NCBI GenBank assembly: GCA_002256145.1
Contig: NKIP01000003.1
Coordinates: forward strand, 248,001-312,000
Origin: Comamonadaceae bacterium PBBC1
GTDB lineage: Bacteria > Pseudomonadota > Gammaproteobacteria > Burkholderiales > Burkholderiaceae_C
Length of the DNA stretch: 64,000 nt
Direction of reading: 5' to 3'
Part shown: in pieces, positions 44,471-52,912 of the stretch
Layout of the letters: each line of letters opens with the position of its first letter
Numbering within the stretch: position 1 is the first letter of the stretch
Notes under the pieces: generated by a model
Seen by the model: the letters and a program-made list of their open reading frames with translations, nothing else
The model's database searches: none
Told to the model about the DNA's origin: nothing
Program-made: the position numbers and the translations under genes

Positions 44471-45666
44471 ACAACTCCGACAAAAAACTCCCCCTCGAAG
44501 GCCTGCGCGTGGTCGAGTTCACCCACATGGTCATGGGGCCCACTTGCGGCATGGTGCTGGCCGACATGGGGGCGGAGGTCATCAAGGTCGAACCCATCGA
44601 GGGCGACCGCACCCGGCATTTGCTGGGTTCGGGCGCAGGCTTTTTCCCCATGTTCAACCGCAACAAAAAGAGCATCCAGATCAACCTGCAAAGCCCCGAA
44701 GGGGCCAAGATGGCCCGCCAACTCTGCGCCACGGCCGATGTGGTGGCCGAGAACTTCAAGCCCGGCTCCATGGCCAAGTACGGCCTGGACTACGCCAGCC
44801 TGTCGGCCGCTAACCCCAAGATCATTTACGCCAGCCTCAAGGGCTTTTTGCCCGGCCCTTATGACCACCGCACTGCGCTCGACGAGGTGGTGCAAATGAT
44901 GGGCGGCCTGGCCTACATGACGGGCCGACCGGGCGACCCACTGCGCGCAGGCACCAGCGTGAACGACATCATGGGCGGCATGTTCGGCGCGATTGGCGTG
45001 TTGGGTGCACTGATCCAGCGCGGCATCACCGGGCGCGGGCAAGAAATTCAGTCCGCTCTGTTCGAGAACAACGTGTTTTTGGTGGGCCAGCACATGCTGC
45101 AGTACGCCATCACCGGCAAAGCGGCCGAGCCCATGCCCAACCGCATCTCGGCCTGGGCGGTGTACGACGTGTTCACCGTCAAAAACGGCGAGCAAATCTT
45201 TTTGGCAGCGGTGAGCGATGCGCAGTGGGCCACCTTTTGTGATGTGCTGGGCTTTGCCGACCTCAAGGCCGACCCACGCTACAGCAGCAACAACGCCCGC
45301 GTGTCCTTGCGCGATGTGATGATGCCCGAGCTGCGCAGCCGTCTGGAGGCCTACACCGCCGCCGAGCTGACCGCGATTTTTGAAAAAGCAGGCCTGCCCT
45401 TTGCGCCCATCGTCAAACCCGAAGAGCTGTTTGACGACCCGCACCTTCAGGCGACTGGCGGCCTGGCCGATGTGCGCCTGACCGACGGCCCCAAAGCCGG
45501 GCAAACCGCCCGCGCAGCGCTGCTGCCCTTCACCATGGACGGGCAACGCCTGGGGGTACGCCAGCAGCCACCGCAACAAGGCGAAAATACCGATGAATTG
45601 CTGAAAAGCTTGGGCCTGAACGCCGCTGAAATCGAGCGCCTGCGCTCGATCAAGGCAGTGGCCTGA
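44467..45666 (+). CDS. CaiB/BaiF (type III) CoA-transferase
   Basis: 399 residues. N-terminal LPLEGLRVVEFTHMVMGPTCG, DMGAEVIKVEPIEGD, NRNKKSIQINLQSPEG, then AENFKPGSMAKYGLDY with the catalytic Asp region of class III transferases displaced as usual. It moves CoA between acids, probably activating the acid handled by the neighbouring hydratase and lyase (succinyl-CoA donor is typical). The start overlaps the lyase stop (ATGA) at 44467; the longer upstream frame is non-homologous. Confidence 0.88.
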   Translation: MNNSDKKLPLEGLRVVEFTHMVMGPTCGMVLADMGAEVIKVEPIEGDRTRHLLGSGAGFFPMFNRNKKSIQINLQSPEGAKMARQLCATADVVAENFKPGSMAKYGLDYASLSAANPKIIYASLKGFLPGPYDHRTALDEVVQMMGGLAYMTGRPGDPLRAGTSVNDIMGGMFGAIGVLGALIQRGITGRGQEIQSALFENNVFLVGQHMLQYAITGKAAEPMPNRISAWAVYDVFTVKNGEQIFLAAVSDAQWATFCDVLGFADLKADPRYSSNNARVSLRDVMMPELRSRLEAYTAAELTAIFEKAGLPFAPIVKPEELFDDPHLQATGGLADVRLTDGPKAGQTARAALLPFTMDGQRLGVRQQPPQQGENTDELLKSLGLNAAEIERLRSIKAVA

Positions 45667-45721
45667 CTGATTCAATGCCCAATTCATGCCCCCTGTTGAT
45701 TCACCCAGAGAGAGACAAAAC

Positions 45722-46699
45722 ATGACAACCCACTTCTCACGCCGCACCGCATTGGCGGCTTTGGCTTCTTCGGCCGTTGTTTGGCCAGGTCTGTCGTTGG
45801 CGCAGGCCGATCGCCCCGTCAAATTCATCTTGCCCAATGCCACGGGCTCGGGTGTGGACGCCATCACGCGCGCCGCAGCGCCAGCCCTGGGCAAGGCTTT
45901 GGGCACCAACGTGGTGGTCGAAAACCAAGCGGGTGCCAGCGGCGTGATCGGTTTGCAGGCCCTGGCCAAGAACCCGCCCGATGGCTTTACCCTGTCTGTG
46001 GTGTCCAACAACGTGGTGATTTTCCCCAGCCTTATCAAAAATTTGCCGTTTGAAATGCCCGGTGATTTCACGCCGATTGCCGTGGTGGGGGCCACACCCC
46101 TGGTGTTGGTCGCCAACCCGCAGAAAGTGGCCGCCAACAACAGCCGAGATTTCATCGCCGCCCTGCGCGCCAAGCCGGATGGTTACAACTTTGGCTCCGG
46201 CGGCACAGGGACGATCTTGCATTTGGCCGCCGAAATGTTCGTGGACGAAGCCCGCGTCAAGGCGCGTCACATCCCCTACAAAGGCGTGGGCCCCATGGTC
46301 ACCGACTTGTTGGGGGGCCAAATTGATTTTGCAGTTTTGGCCTTGCCCAGCGTGCAACAACACATCAAGAGTGGGGCGCTCAAGGCGGTGGGCATGTGCG
46401 GTGACAAACGCAGCGCCGCTGCGCCAGACATTCCCACTTTTGTGGAACAGGGCTTGCCCACTTACGTGATCGATGCCTGGTTTGGTGTGCTCGGCCCCAA
46501 GGGCATGAGCGCTGCTGCGGTCAAAAAGGTCAACGATGCCCTGGTGCAAGCCTTTAACGACCCGGCCGTCAAGGAAACCATGGCCAAACAAGGCAACACG
46601 ATCGCCATCAGCACGCCCGAGCACGCTCAGCGCGCCTTCCGAAGTGAAATGGAGCGCTTTGCCGCATTGGTCAAAAAAGTGGGCATCGAGCCGCAATAA
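45722..46699 (+). CDS. TctC/Bug-family periplasmic receptor
   Basis: 325 residues. Twin-Arg-like signal (FSRRTALAALASSAVVWPGLS, cleavage near LAQA), then RPVKFILPNATGSGVDAITR, ENQAGASGVIGLQALAKNPPDG, FGSGGTGTILHLAAEMF and RHIPYKGVGPMVTDLLGG, all Bug hallmarks. It lies 55 bp after the CoA-transferase in the same direction, so it likely captures the acid broken down by this operon. GAGAGAC precedes ATG 45722. A long hairpin follows the stop. Confidence 0.88.
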   Translation: MTTHFSRRTALAALASSAVVWPGLSLAQADRPVKFILPNATGSGVDAITRAAAPALGKALGTNVVVENQAGASGVIGLQALAKNPPDGFTLSVVSNNVVIFPSLIKNLPFEMPGDFTPIAVVGATPLVLVANPQKVAANNSRDFIAALRAKPDGYNFGSGGTGTILHLAAEMFVDEARVKARHIPYKGVGPMVTDLLGGQIDFAVLALPSVQQHIKSGALKAVGMCGDKRSAAAPDIPTFVEQGLPTYVIDAWFGVLGPKGMSAAAVKKVNDALVQAFNDPAVKETMAKQGNTIAISTPEHAQRAFRSEMERFAALVKKVGIEPQ

Positions 46700-46707
46700 A
46701 GATGTCT

Positions 46708-46741
46708 GTCGTCGCTTGACACCCGCAACGCAAGCGACGAC
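46708..46741 (+). terminator. Hairpin after the Bug receptor gene
   Basis: Perfect 11-base arms GTCGTCGCTTG / CAAGCGACGAC begin 8 bp after the stop. No T-tract follows, so factor-independent termination may be weak. Confidence 0.6.
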
Positions 46742-46841
46742 CATCGGTCCATGTCCATCCAGGTTTTGATTTTCGGCATCCACCTCGCGCGCAGCACGCG
46801 GGGCAAGCCCTGCGCGCCGCCGCAGGGGTGAACCTCTGCTT

Positions 46842-46917
46842 GTAGGTCGGCGGCTTTAGCCCCGACATGAATTTTTGGTCAACAACCATCCTGTCGGGGC
46901 TGAAGCCACCGACCTAC
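46842..46917. repeat. BIME-like inverted pair of GTAG hairpins
   Basis: Left unit GTAG + GTCGG-cGGCTttAGCC-CCGAC, about 25 bp of spacer, then the inverted unit ending CACCGACCTAC. Nearly identical in its stems to the 34.5-kb element, while the two linkers differ completely, as expected for REP pairs. Confidence 0.82.
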
Positions 46918-47001
46918 AAATACCCCCTTGTTTCATTTGTCCGATTTCATTCGGGCCACGCTCATCTTGCAGCGTGGCCCCGTTCACTGCTGGAGATTTA
47001 C

Positions 47002-48078
47002 ATGACCGATCTGTTTGACAACCCCATGGGCCTGTGTGGCTTCGAGTTCGTCGAGTTTGCCTCCCCTGTTGCCGACACCCTGGAGCCCTTGTTTGAAAAA
47101 ATGGGCTTTTCCCTGGTGGCCAAGCACCGGTCCAAAGACGTGGTGCTGTACCGCCAAGGCGACATCAACTTCATCGTCAACCGCGAACCCAAAAGTCTGG
47201 CCGGGTATTTCGCATCCGAGCACGGGCCTTGCGCTTGTGCGCTGGCGTTTCGGGTGAAGGATTCGCACAAGGCTTACGCGCGAGCGCTGGAACTCGGAGC
47301 CCAACCGGTGGATGTGCCCACCGGTCCCATGGAGTTGCGCTTGCCCGCCATCAAGGGCATTGGCGGTGCGCCGCTGTACCTGATTGACCGCTTTGAAGAC
47401 GGCAAGAGCATCTACGACATCGACTTCGAATTCATCGAGGGCGTGGACCGCCACCCGCCCGGTCACGGCCTCAAGCTCATCGACCACATGACACACAACG
47501 TCTACAAAGGGCGCATGGCGTACTGGAGTGGTTTTTACGAAAAGCTGTTCAACTTCCAGGAAATCCGTTATTTCGACATCAAGGGCGAGTACACGGGCCT
47601 GACCAGCCAGGCCATGATGGCCCCCGACGGCATGATCCGCATTCCTTTGAATGAAGAGTCGGGCAAGACGGGCGGCCAGATCGAAGAGTTTCTGATGCAG
47701 TTCAACGGTGAGGGCATCCAGCACATTGCGCTGTTGACCGACGATATTTTGAAAAGCGTGGACGCCCTGCAAATGGCGGGCATTCCGCTGATGAGCGCAC
47801 CCAATGACATCTATTACGAGATGCTCGAAGAGCGCCTGCCCGGCCACGGCGAACCCGTGCCCGAGCTGCAGTCGCGTGGCATTTTGATGGATGGATCGAC
47901 TGCCAACGGCGAAAAGCGCTTGCTGTTGCAAATCTTCAGCCAAACCCTGCTCGGCCCGGTGTTCTTTGAGTTCATTCAGCGCAAGGCTGACGAAGGCTTT
48001 GGCGAGGGCAACTTCAAAGCGCTGTTTGAAAGCCTGGAGCGCGACCAGATTCGGCGTGGGGCGATTACGGTGGAGTGA
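47002..48078 (+). CDS. hppD: 4-hydroxyphenylpyruvate dioxygenase
   Basis: 358 residues, vicinal-oxygen-chelate dioxygenase that converts 4-hydroxyphenylpyruvate to homogentisate in tyrosine breakdown. Fe(II) ligands are visible in IDHMTHNV (first His), [12 protein letters not shown] (second His) and [10 protein letters not shown] (Glu); [14 protein letters not shown] and GIPLMSAP are conserved. ATG 47002 is preferred, with TGGAGA 8-13 bp upstream; the longer frame begins inside the BIME. No homogentisate genes are in the window. Confidence 0.95.
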   Translation: MTDLFDNPMGLCGFEFVEFASPVADTLEPLFEKMGFSLVAKHRSKDVVLYRQGDINFIVNREPKSLAGYFASEHGPCACALAFRVKDSHKAYARALELGAQPVDVPTGPMELRLPAIKGIGGAPLYLIDRFEDGKSIYDIDFEFIEGVDRHPPGHGLKLIDHMTHNVYKGRMAYWSGFYEKLFNFQEIRYFDIKGEYTGLTSQAMMAPDGMIRIPLNEESGKTGGQIEEFLMQFNGEGIQHIALLTDDILKSVDALQMAGIPLMSAPNDIYYEMLEERLPGHGEPVPELQSRGILMDGSTANGEKRLLLQIFSQTLLGPVFFEFIQRKADEGFGEGNFKALFESLERDQIRRGAITVE

Positions 48079-48087
48079 GGGGTGGGG

Positions 48088-48120
48088 GGCTGGAGGGTAT
48101 CTGCCGATCAACCCTCAGCC
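48088..48120 (+). terminator. Possible hairpin terminator after hppD
   Basis: GGCT-g-GAGGGT pairs with ACCCTC-AGCC across a 12-base loop with one bulge, 10 bp past the stop. The T-tract is short. Confidence 0.45.
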
Positions 48121-48177
48121 TCTTGCTTGGGTTTGCGCTTTGACCTTGCGGCATGGCAAGCCAAGCAGGGAACTTTG

Positions 48178-48324
48178 ATGAACGGCCACGCCAAAGCCTT
48201 AATGGCCTTTTTCGCTGTGCACGGCATCGTCACGGGCGGTGGGCTGTTGTTTGACAAGGTTACGCCGTCGCTGCGCCAAGTAACGAAGGATAACTACGCC
48301 CATGATGTGGGCGAGGTGCTCTAA
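48178..48324 (+). CDS. Doubtful 48-residue ORF
   Basis: ATG-started frame reading MNGHAKALMAFFAVHGIVTG and ending HDVGEVL. No Shine-Dalgarno stands out and I recognise no family. It may be a fragment of a larger lost gene. Listed because it is the only plausible frame in this stretch. Confidence 0.2.
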   Translation: MNGHAKALMAFFAVHGIVTGGGLLFDKVTPSLRQVTKDNYAHDVGEVL

Positions 48325-48716
48325 CGTTTCGGCGGTAAACGTAATAACTGGAAATGCAATTTATTCACTCTATAGTGCAAATAATTAATTTTTCAAGTAA
48401 CACCTTGAGGGCGGTGCAACTTTAGCCAAGGTCCGATCCAATGAATTGGAATTCATCGTCAGATTTGACCGTGAAAGCGATGGGTGCACCAACGACCCTG
48501 TTGCGCTCAGAGATTTTTTTCTACCAGCAAATCCTTCAAGCGACAAATAAAAGCCTGCAGCATGGATGGCGTATTACTAATCCACAAATGAGATTCTTGT
48601 TGCAGGCGGTCATCTCTTTTTCTCCATTAAGGACGCTGGAGAGTCCTCAGGACTTCCGGGTTGGGTCTTCCGGTGATTGCAATAGGCTGAATCGGTTTAA
48701 CCCAAAAGACAAAACG

Positions 48717-49037
48717 TTATGGACGATGACCATGTTTTTTTGTGAAGTCCGATTCCATCTTTTCGCACACACCAGCAACAAAACGTTGCGTACTGGCCTC
48801 AAATGACTTTCGCTTTTGCTCTTCCCAACAAAGATCAATAGCACGGCGAGCTTGGGCTTTTTCTTTTGCTTCAGGAGAGTTTCCAACGAGGGCACCGAAA
48901 CCGAAAAAAGCTACGATTAGACCCAAAGGCACCCAAAGCCAAAATTTTTTCTTAGGAACTTTGGAACCACACTTCGGGCAAGCTTTCGCATCTGTACTAA
49001 CTTCGGATCCACATTCTTTACAAGGCATCAAAGCCAT
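48717..49037 (-). CDS. Zinc-ribbon membrane protein
   Basis: 106 residues. N-terminal zinc ribbon CKECG-x10-CPKCG (residues 6-23), then KVPKKK and a single membrane helix (FWLWVPLGLIVAFFGFGALVG, about 32-52), and a charged helical tail with one Cys pair. AGGAG lies 9-13 bp upstream of the ATG. Proteins of this layout are common accessory genes of unknown role. Lower G+C than its surroundings; probably acquired. Confidence 0.72.
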   Translation of the reverse strand: MALMPCKECGSEVSTDAKACPKCGSKVPKKKFWLWVPLGLIVAFFGFGALVGNSPEAKEKAQARRAIDLCWEEQKRKSFEASTQRFVAGVCEKMESDFTKKHGHRP

Positions 49038-49322
49038 ATTTCATACTCCTTTAAGTTGTAACGAGCAGCGATACACTGAAAGACGTTACCAAGTTTCATG
49101 GGGTTTAGAGCTATAAAAACTGACAACTTGGTCGAAAAGCCCGGTCCGCGACGTTTCAGATCTCATTGCTGAAACCGTCGTAATCGACCTGCGCCATGTG
49201 TTGTAGTCCAACTCCAGCCCTTGGCAACTTACCTACCGCACCATCAGGCTCCACTCATTAAAAGATAGCAACTATACGCAAAAAAATGTATCAAATTATT
49301 AATAAATAACTATAAATTTTAA
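49038..49322. other. A+T-rich spacer ending at the umuC junction
   Basis: No gene seen. It contains a hairpin with arms GTTTCAG / CTGAAAC near 49151-49174. The last 70 bp are strongly A+T-rich and end abruptly at about 49325, where G+C-rich umuC sequence starts. This looks like one end of an insertion or deletion. Confidence 0.5.
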
Positions 49323-49325
49323 CTA

Positions 49326-50621
49326 GCCCTCATCGACGGCAACAACTTCTACGTCTCCTGCGAACGCGTCTTCCAGCCCTGGCTGCAAGGCCGGCCGGTG
49401 GTTGTGCTGTCCAACAACGACGGCTGCGCCATTGCCCGCAGTGACGAGGCCAAAGCCCTGGGCATCAAGATGGGCGCGCCTTACTTCCAGCTGCGCGAGC
49501 TCGAGCGCGACGCCGGCCTGATCGCCCTGTCGGCCAACTTCGCCCTCTATGGCGACATGAGCCACCGCATGATGAGCCTGGCCGCAGGCCTGGGCCACAA
49601 CCAAGAGGTCTACTCCATCGACGAAAGCTTTGTCGACCTGAGCGGCATCCGTGGCGACCTGGTGCGCCGCGCCCGCACCATCCGCAAACGCATCCACCAA
49701 TGGATCGGCATCCCGACCTGCATCGGCATCGGCCCCACCAAAACCCTGGCCAAACTGGCCAACGCCATCGCCAAAAGCGCTGAACGCAAACCCGGCAGCT
49801 ACCCGGCCCAACACGCCCAAATCTGCCACCTGGGCGCGTGCACCCCCGAAGAACTGCAGGCCCTGCTGCAGGCCACCGAAGTGGGCGAGGTGTGGGGCGT
49901 GGGCCGCAAGATCGGGGCGCAACTGCGCGAGAACGGTATCCACACCGCGCTCGATCTGCAACGCATGAGCCCGGCCGCCGCCAAAGCGGGCTGGTCGGTG
50001 GTGCTGGAAAAAACCGTGCGCGAACTCAACGGCACCCCCTGCATCGAGTTCGAAGACGAACCCCCGCCCAAACAACAAATCGCCTGCACCCGCAGCTTTG
50101 GCCACCCGGTGACCGAGCTGATCGAACTGCAAGAAGCCATCACCGAATTCGCCTGCCGCGCCGCAGAAAAACTGCGCAAACAAGGCAGCCACACCGGCCA
50201 AATCATGGCCTTCATCCGCACCAGCCCCTTCCGGCAACAAGACCCGCAATACAGCCGCAGCGCAAGCATCCCCCTGCCCAGCCCCACCAGCGACAGCGCC
50301 CACATCACCCAGGCGGCCAACGCCATCGTCCAACGCCTCTACAAATCCGGCTACAAATACGCCAAAGCAGGCGTGATGCTGATGGACCTGCAACCGGCCA
50401 CCCGCGAACAACTGACCCTGGACTTTGACGAGACCATGCCCGAAAACCGCGTGCGCCTGATGCTGGCCATGGACCAGCTGAACCAGCGTTATGGGCGAGG
50501 GACGCTCAAGCTGGCCAGTGCGGGCGGCATTGGCGCACAGCCGGTTTGGGGGATGAAGCAGGAGCGCAAGACGTCGGCTTACACCACGGACTGGCTGGGC
50601 CTGCCTAATGCTTGGTCATGA
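49326..50621 (+). CDS. umuC: Y-family DNA polymerase UmuC, start codon lost
   Basis: Lesion-bypass polymerase (Pol V catalytic subunit). Homology is complete from [20 protein letters not shown] (metal-binding Asp, palm) through [30 protein letters not shown] (catalytic Asp-Glu), [13 protein letters not shown], the little finger and a normal C-terminus, about 431 residues. The codons before it read TAA CTA instead of ATG TTT/TTC, so the natural start is missing. The first usable in-frame start is a GTG at 49398, which would drop the N-terminal catalytic Asp. No umuD is adjacent. Probably inactive unless rescued by a non-standard start. Confidence 0.82.
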   Translation, partial: ALIDGNNFYVSCERVFQPWLQGRPVVVLSNNDGCAIARSDEAKALGIKMGAPYFQLRELERDAGLIALSANFALYGDMSHRMMSLAAGLGHNQEVYSIDESFVDLSGIRGDLVRRARTIRKRIHQWIGIPTCIGIGPTKTLAKLANAIAKSAERKPGSYPAQHAQICHLGACTPEELQALLQATEVGEVWGVGRKIGAQLRENGIHTALDLQRMSPAAAKAGWSVVLEKTVRELNGTPCIEFEDEPPPKQQIACTRSFGHPVTELIELQEAITEFACRAAEKLRKQGSHTGQIMAFIRTSPFRQQDPQYSRSASIPLPSPTSDSAHITQAANAIVQRLYKSGYKYAKAGVMLMDLQPATREQLTLDFDETMPENRVRLMLAMDQLNQRYGRGTLKLASAGGIGAQPVWGMKQERKTSAYTTDWLGLPNAWS

Positions 50622-50649
50622 AGCATGGTCATGAAGCATGGTCATGAGG
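50611..50649. repeat. Three tandem 13-bp repeats at the umuC 3' end
   Basis: C(T/A)TGGTCATGA(A/G)G occurs three times in a row. The first unit contains the umuC stop; the others follow it directly and run into the terminator. Confidence 0.85.
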
Positions 50650-50672
50650 GGGTCATGCCGCAGTGACCCCCT
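50647..50672. terminator. Bidirectional hairpin between umuC and argA
   Basis: Perfect nine-base arms AGGGGGTCA / TGACCCCCT around an eight-base loop, between the convergent umuC and argA stops. Confidence 0.75.
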
Positions 50673-50698
50673 TAGGCTGTGATGGCGGCCTGCCTGGC

Positions 50699-52045
50699 TC
50701 AGAGCTTCTTGACCAGCACCTGGCTCTTGCGGTCCCAGTTGTATTTGCGTTTGCGTGCTTCGGGCAGCCAGTCGGGGTCCACCTGGGCAAAGCCGCGTTT
50801 GATGAACCAGTGCATGGTGCGTGTGGTCAGCACAAAGATACTTTTCAGGCCCATGGCGCGGGCGCGTTGCTCGATGCGTTTGAGCACCTTTTCGCCATCG
50901 CCCTGGCCTTGCGACTGGGGCGACACGGTGAGCGCCGCCATTTCGGCCGTTTTGGCTTCGGGGTAGGGGTAGAGCGCCGCGCAGGCAAAGATCACGCCGT
51001 CGTGGTCGATGATGGTGTAGTGGTCGATGTCGCGCTCGATCTCGGTGCGGTCGCGCTTGACCAGCGTGCCGTCTTTCTCAAACGGCTCGATCAGCTGCAA
51101 GATGCCGCCCACGTCGTCGGCCGTCGCTTCGCGCAGCTCTTCGAGCTTTTCGTCGATGACCATGGTGCCAATGCCGTCGTGCACATAAATTTCCAGCAGC
51201 AACGCGCCATCCACCGCAAACGGAAGGATGTGGCTGCGCTCCACACCCTCTTCGCAGGCCTTGACGCAGTGTTGCAGGTAAAAGCCGATGTCGGTCGGCT
51301 CGGTCGGGTTGGGCAGCGAGGCCAGCAATTGCTTGGCGGCGGCCAGGGGGAGTTCGGTGTCAATCGGGTTGTCGTCGCTGGCCGGCGCATGCGGCTCAAT
51401 GCGGATGCCCGGCACCTCGGTCAAAAAGATCAGCTTGTCGGCCTGCAACTCGGCTGCCACGCTGGTGGCGACTTCTTCCATGGTCAGGTTAAAAGCCTCG
51501 CCCGTGGGCGAGAAACCAAAAGGCGAGAGCAGGACCATCGCGCCCATGTCCAAGGTGTTGGTGATGCCCTGCACGTCCACCTTGCGCACCAGACCCGAGT
51601 GCATGAAGTCCACACCGTCCACAATGCCCACCGGCCGAGCTGTGATGAAGTTGCCCGAAATCACCCGCACCGTGGAACCCGCCATGGGCGTGTTGGGCAG
51701 GCCCTGGCTGAACGCCGCTTCGATCTCGTAACGCAGCTGGCCCGCAGCCTCTTGGGCGCAATCGAGCGCCACGCCGTCGGTGATGCGGATGCCGTGTGAG
51801 TACTTGGGCGTGTGGCCCTTGGCGGCCAGTTGTTCATTCACCTGCGGGCGAAAGCCGTGCACCAGCACGATCTTGACGCCCATGCTCTGGATCAGCGCCA
51901 AGTCTTGTGCCAGGTTGTGCAGCTTGCCCGCCGCAATCGCCTCGCCCGCGATGCCCACCACAAAGGTCTTGCCCCGGTGCATGTGGATGTAGGGTGCCAC
52001 CGAGCGGAACCAGGGCACGAAGGTGAAATTGAAGACTGTGGACAT
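50699..52045 (-). CDS. argA: N-acetylglutamate synthase
   Basis: 448 residues with the classic two-domain layout: an amino-acid-kinase domain (KTFVVGIAGEAIAAG, VLVHGFRPQVNEQLAAKGH, VRVISGNFITARPVG) that senses arginine, then a GNAT acetyltransferase domain (MAALTVSPQSQGQGDGEKVLKRIEQRA in two adjoining parts). It makes N-acetylglutamate, the first step of arginine synthesis. ATG 52045 is preferred to the TTG at 52051. Ends at a bidirectional terminator. Confidence 0.94.
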   Translation of the reverse strand: MSTVFNFTFVPWFRSVAPYIHMHRGKTFVVGIAGEAIAAGKLHNLAQDLALIQSMGVKIVLVHGFRPQVNEQLAAKGHTPKYSHGIRITDGVALDCAQEAAGQLRYEIEAAFSQGLPNTPMAGSTVRVISGNFITARPVGIVDGVDFMHSGLVRKVDVQGITNTLDMGAMVLLSPFGFSPTGEAFNLTMEEVATSVAAELQADKLIFLTEVPGIRIEPHAPASDDNPIDTELPLAAAKQLLASLPNPTEPTDIGFYLQHCVKACEEGVERSHILPFAVDGALLLEIYVHDGIGTMVIDEKLEELREATADDVGGILQLIEPFEKDGTLVKRDRTEIERDIDHYTIIDHDGVIFACAALYPYPEAKTAEMAALTVSPQSQGQGDGEKVLKRIEQRARAMGLKSIFVLTTRTMHWFIKRGFAQVDPDWLPEARKRKYNWDRKSQVLVKKL

Positions 52046-52051
52046 GGGCAA

Positions 52052-52489
52052 TCAGGGCTTGAGCAAAAGAAGTTGGCTGGAGGGCAGTAGACGCAAAAAA
52101 TCGCGGTCGAATGTGCAGAGTGTCTCACCGGATTGCATCACCGTTGAGGCGATCCACGCATCGGTGACCAAGTTGCCGCTGACTTGTTGCTCCAGACAGA
52201 CTTGCCTGAGGTTGGGCCAGGTCGTGCCCTGTGACTGAAATTGCACGCTCGGGCAGCTGAGCAGGCTGTCCACAAAGTCGGTCACGTCTTGTAAAGGATC
52301 TGTTTGTTGAAAAATTTTGGGGTGGGTGGTGATCCGTATCAAACCTGTCACCACCATGCCCAGCAGCATCAGGCTGGTGCGTCCGTTGGCTGCTTGCACA
52401 ACGGCATCGTCCAGCCAGGCGCGGGCCGGCAAGTGGTGCGGGTGGTCGGGCCGGTAAGCGGCCACCAGCACGTTGACATCAGGCGTCAT
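52052..52489 (-). CDS. vapC: PIN-domain toxin VapC
   Basis: 145 residues. PIN features: TPDVNVLVAAYRPDHPHH with the first catalytic Asp, LLGMVVTGLIRITTHPKIF, VTDAWIAS with the middle Asp, and TFDRDFLRL with the last Asp. It belongs to the VapC subgroup that carries the DVNVL...DHPHH start and GFLRITTNP-like centre. It is predicted to cleave RNA and to be held by the upstream RHH antitoxin, whose stop it overlaps by 4 bp (ATGA). It lies only 6 bp from argA. Confidence 0.88.
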   Translation of the reverse strand: MTPDVNVLVAAYRPDHPHHLPARAWLDDAVVQAANGRTSLMLLGMVVTGLIRITTHPKIFQQTDPLQDVTDFVDSLLSCPSVQFQSQGTTWPNLRQVCLEQQVSGNLVTDAWIASTVMQSGETLCTFDRDFLRLLPSSQLLLLKP

Positions 52490-52752
52490 GACAGCCGAGT
52501 CAGGACCATGTCCGCGTCCATTGCGTCATACATAGAGCGATTGCTGCCCGGGTCAATGCCCGGTCGCAGGCCGCCCCGTGCTTTGGAGACAGGCAGTTTG
52601 GGAATCACGATGGGGGCAGCGGGTGTGTCTTGCCGGACATACCAGGACAGCAGTTCGCGCATCTTTGCGCTCAGCGATGTGCCTTCTTGGATGGCTTTGA
52701 TGCGAGCTTGCTTAATCAGGTTATCGTCAATGGATAGGGTGATGTTGCTCAT
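52486..52752 (-). CDS. vapB: VapB-type ribbon-helix-helix antitoxin
   Basis: 88 residues. N-terminal ribbon-helix-helix: MSNITLSIDDNLIKQARIKA then EEGTSLS-like EGTSLSAKMRELLSWYV. A Pro/Arg-rich linker and a C-terminal toxin-binding tail follow. It should bind the palindrome upstream of its own start and neutralise VapC. Coupled to vapC by ATGA. Confidence 0.88.
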   Translation of the reverse strand: MSNITLSIDDNLIKQARIKAIQEGTSLSAKMRELLSWYVRQDTPAAPIVIPKLPVSKARGGLRPGIDPGSNRSMYDAMDADMVLTRLS

Positions 52753-52774
52753 GAAAAATCTCTTTCTAGAAAAA

Positions 52775-52805
52775 CACGTAAATCAGTGTAGCACGTGTTT
52801 ACGTG
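52775..52805. promoter_or_regulatory. VapB operator (CACGTAAA ... TTTACGTG)
   Basis: Perfect eight-base inverted repeat with further ACGTG symmetry inside, 23 bp upstream of vapB. Typical of an autoregulatory site of an RHH antitoxin. Confidence 0.72.
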
Positions 52806-52848
52806 AACTTTTTTCACAACAAAATATGCCCCTGGGGTAACAAATCCA

Positions 52849-52912
52849 TACGGTAAAATTCCGTACCAATTGACCCATAAGCCCCTCACACCCCGCTTCA
52901 AAGGACCGTACC
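52849..52912. promoter_or_regulatory. TacA operator region (TACGG-N7-CCGTA and repeated CCGTACC)
   Basis: The dyad TACGG...CCGTA spans 52849-52865, and CCGTACC recurs at 52906-52912, overlapping the tacA ribosome-binding region (AAAGGA). This places repressor binding over the start of the antitoxin gene. Confidence 0.6.

Larger units (their letters stand above)
46700..47001. other. Spacer before hppD, no gene
   Basis: About 300 bp without a coding frame that I trust. It holds the hairpin at 46708-46741, a G+C-rich stretch, and the BIME at 46842-46917. The remaining 85 bp before hppD should carry its promoter. Confidence 0.6.
48079..48716. other. Largely gene-free, A+T-richer stretch after hppD
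   Basis: No frame here gives a recognisable protein. A 48-codon ATG frame at 48178-48324 (MNGHAKALMAFFAVHGIVTG...) and a longer plus-strand frame at 48441-48806 that runs into the zinc-ribbon gene on the other strand are the only candidates; both are doubtful. Base composition shifts to A+T-rich from about 48.33 kb, in contrast to hppD, which suggests acquired DNA. Confidence 0.5.

Noticed and set aside
48441..48806. 121-codon plus-strand frame overlapping the zinc-ribbon gene
   Set aside because: No recognisable protein; the opposite strand encodes a clear zinc ribbon with a good ribosome-binding site.
49095..49130. Resemblance of a short stretch (TTTAGAGCTA) to a Cas9 repeat/tracr motif
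   Set aside because: Only about ten bases match, there is no array, no cas gene and no anti-repeat; chance.
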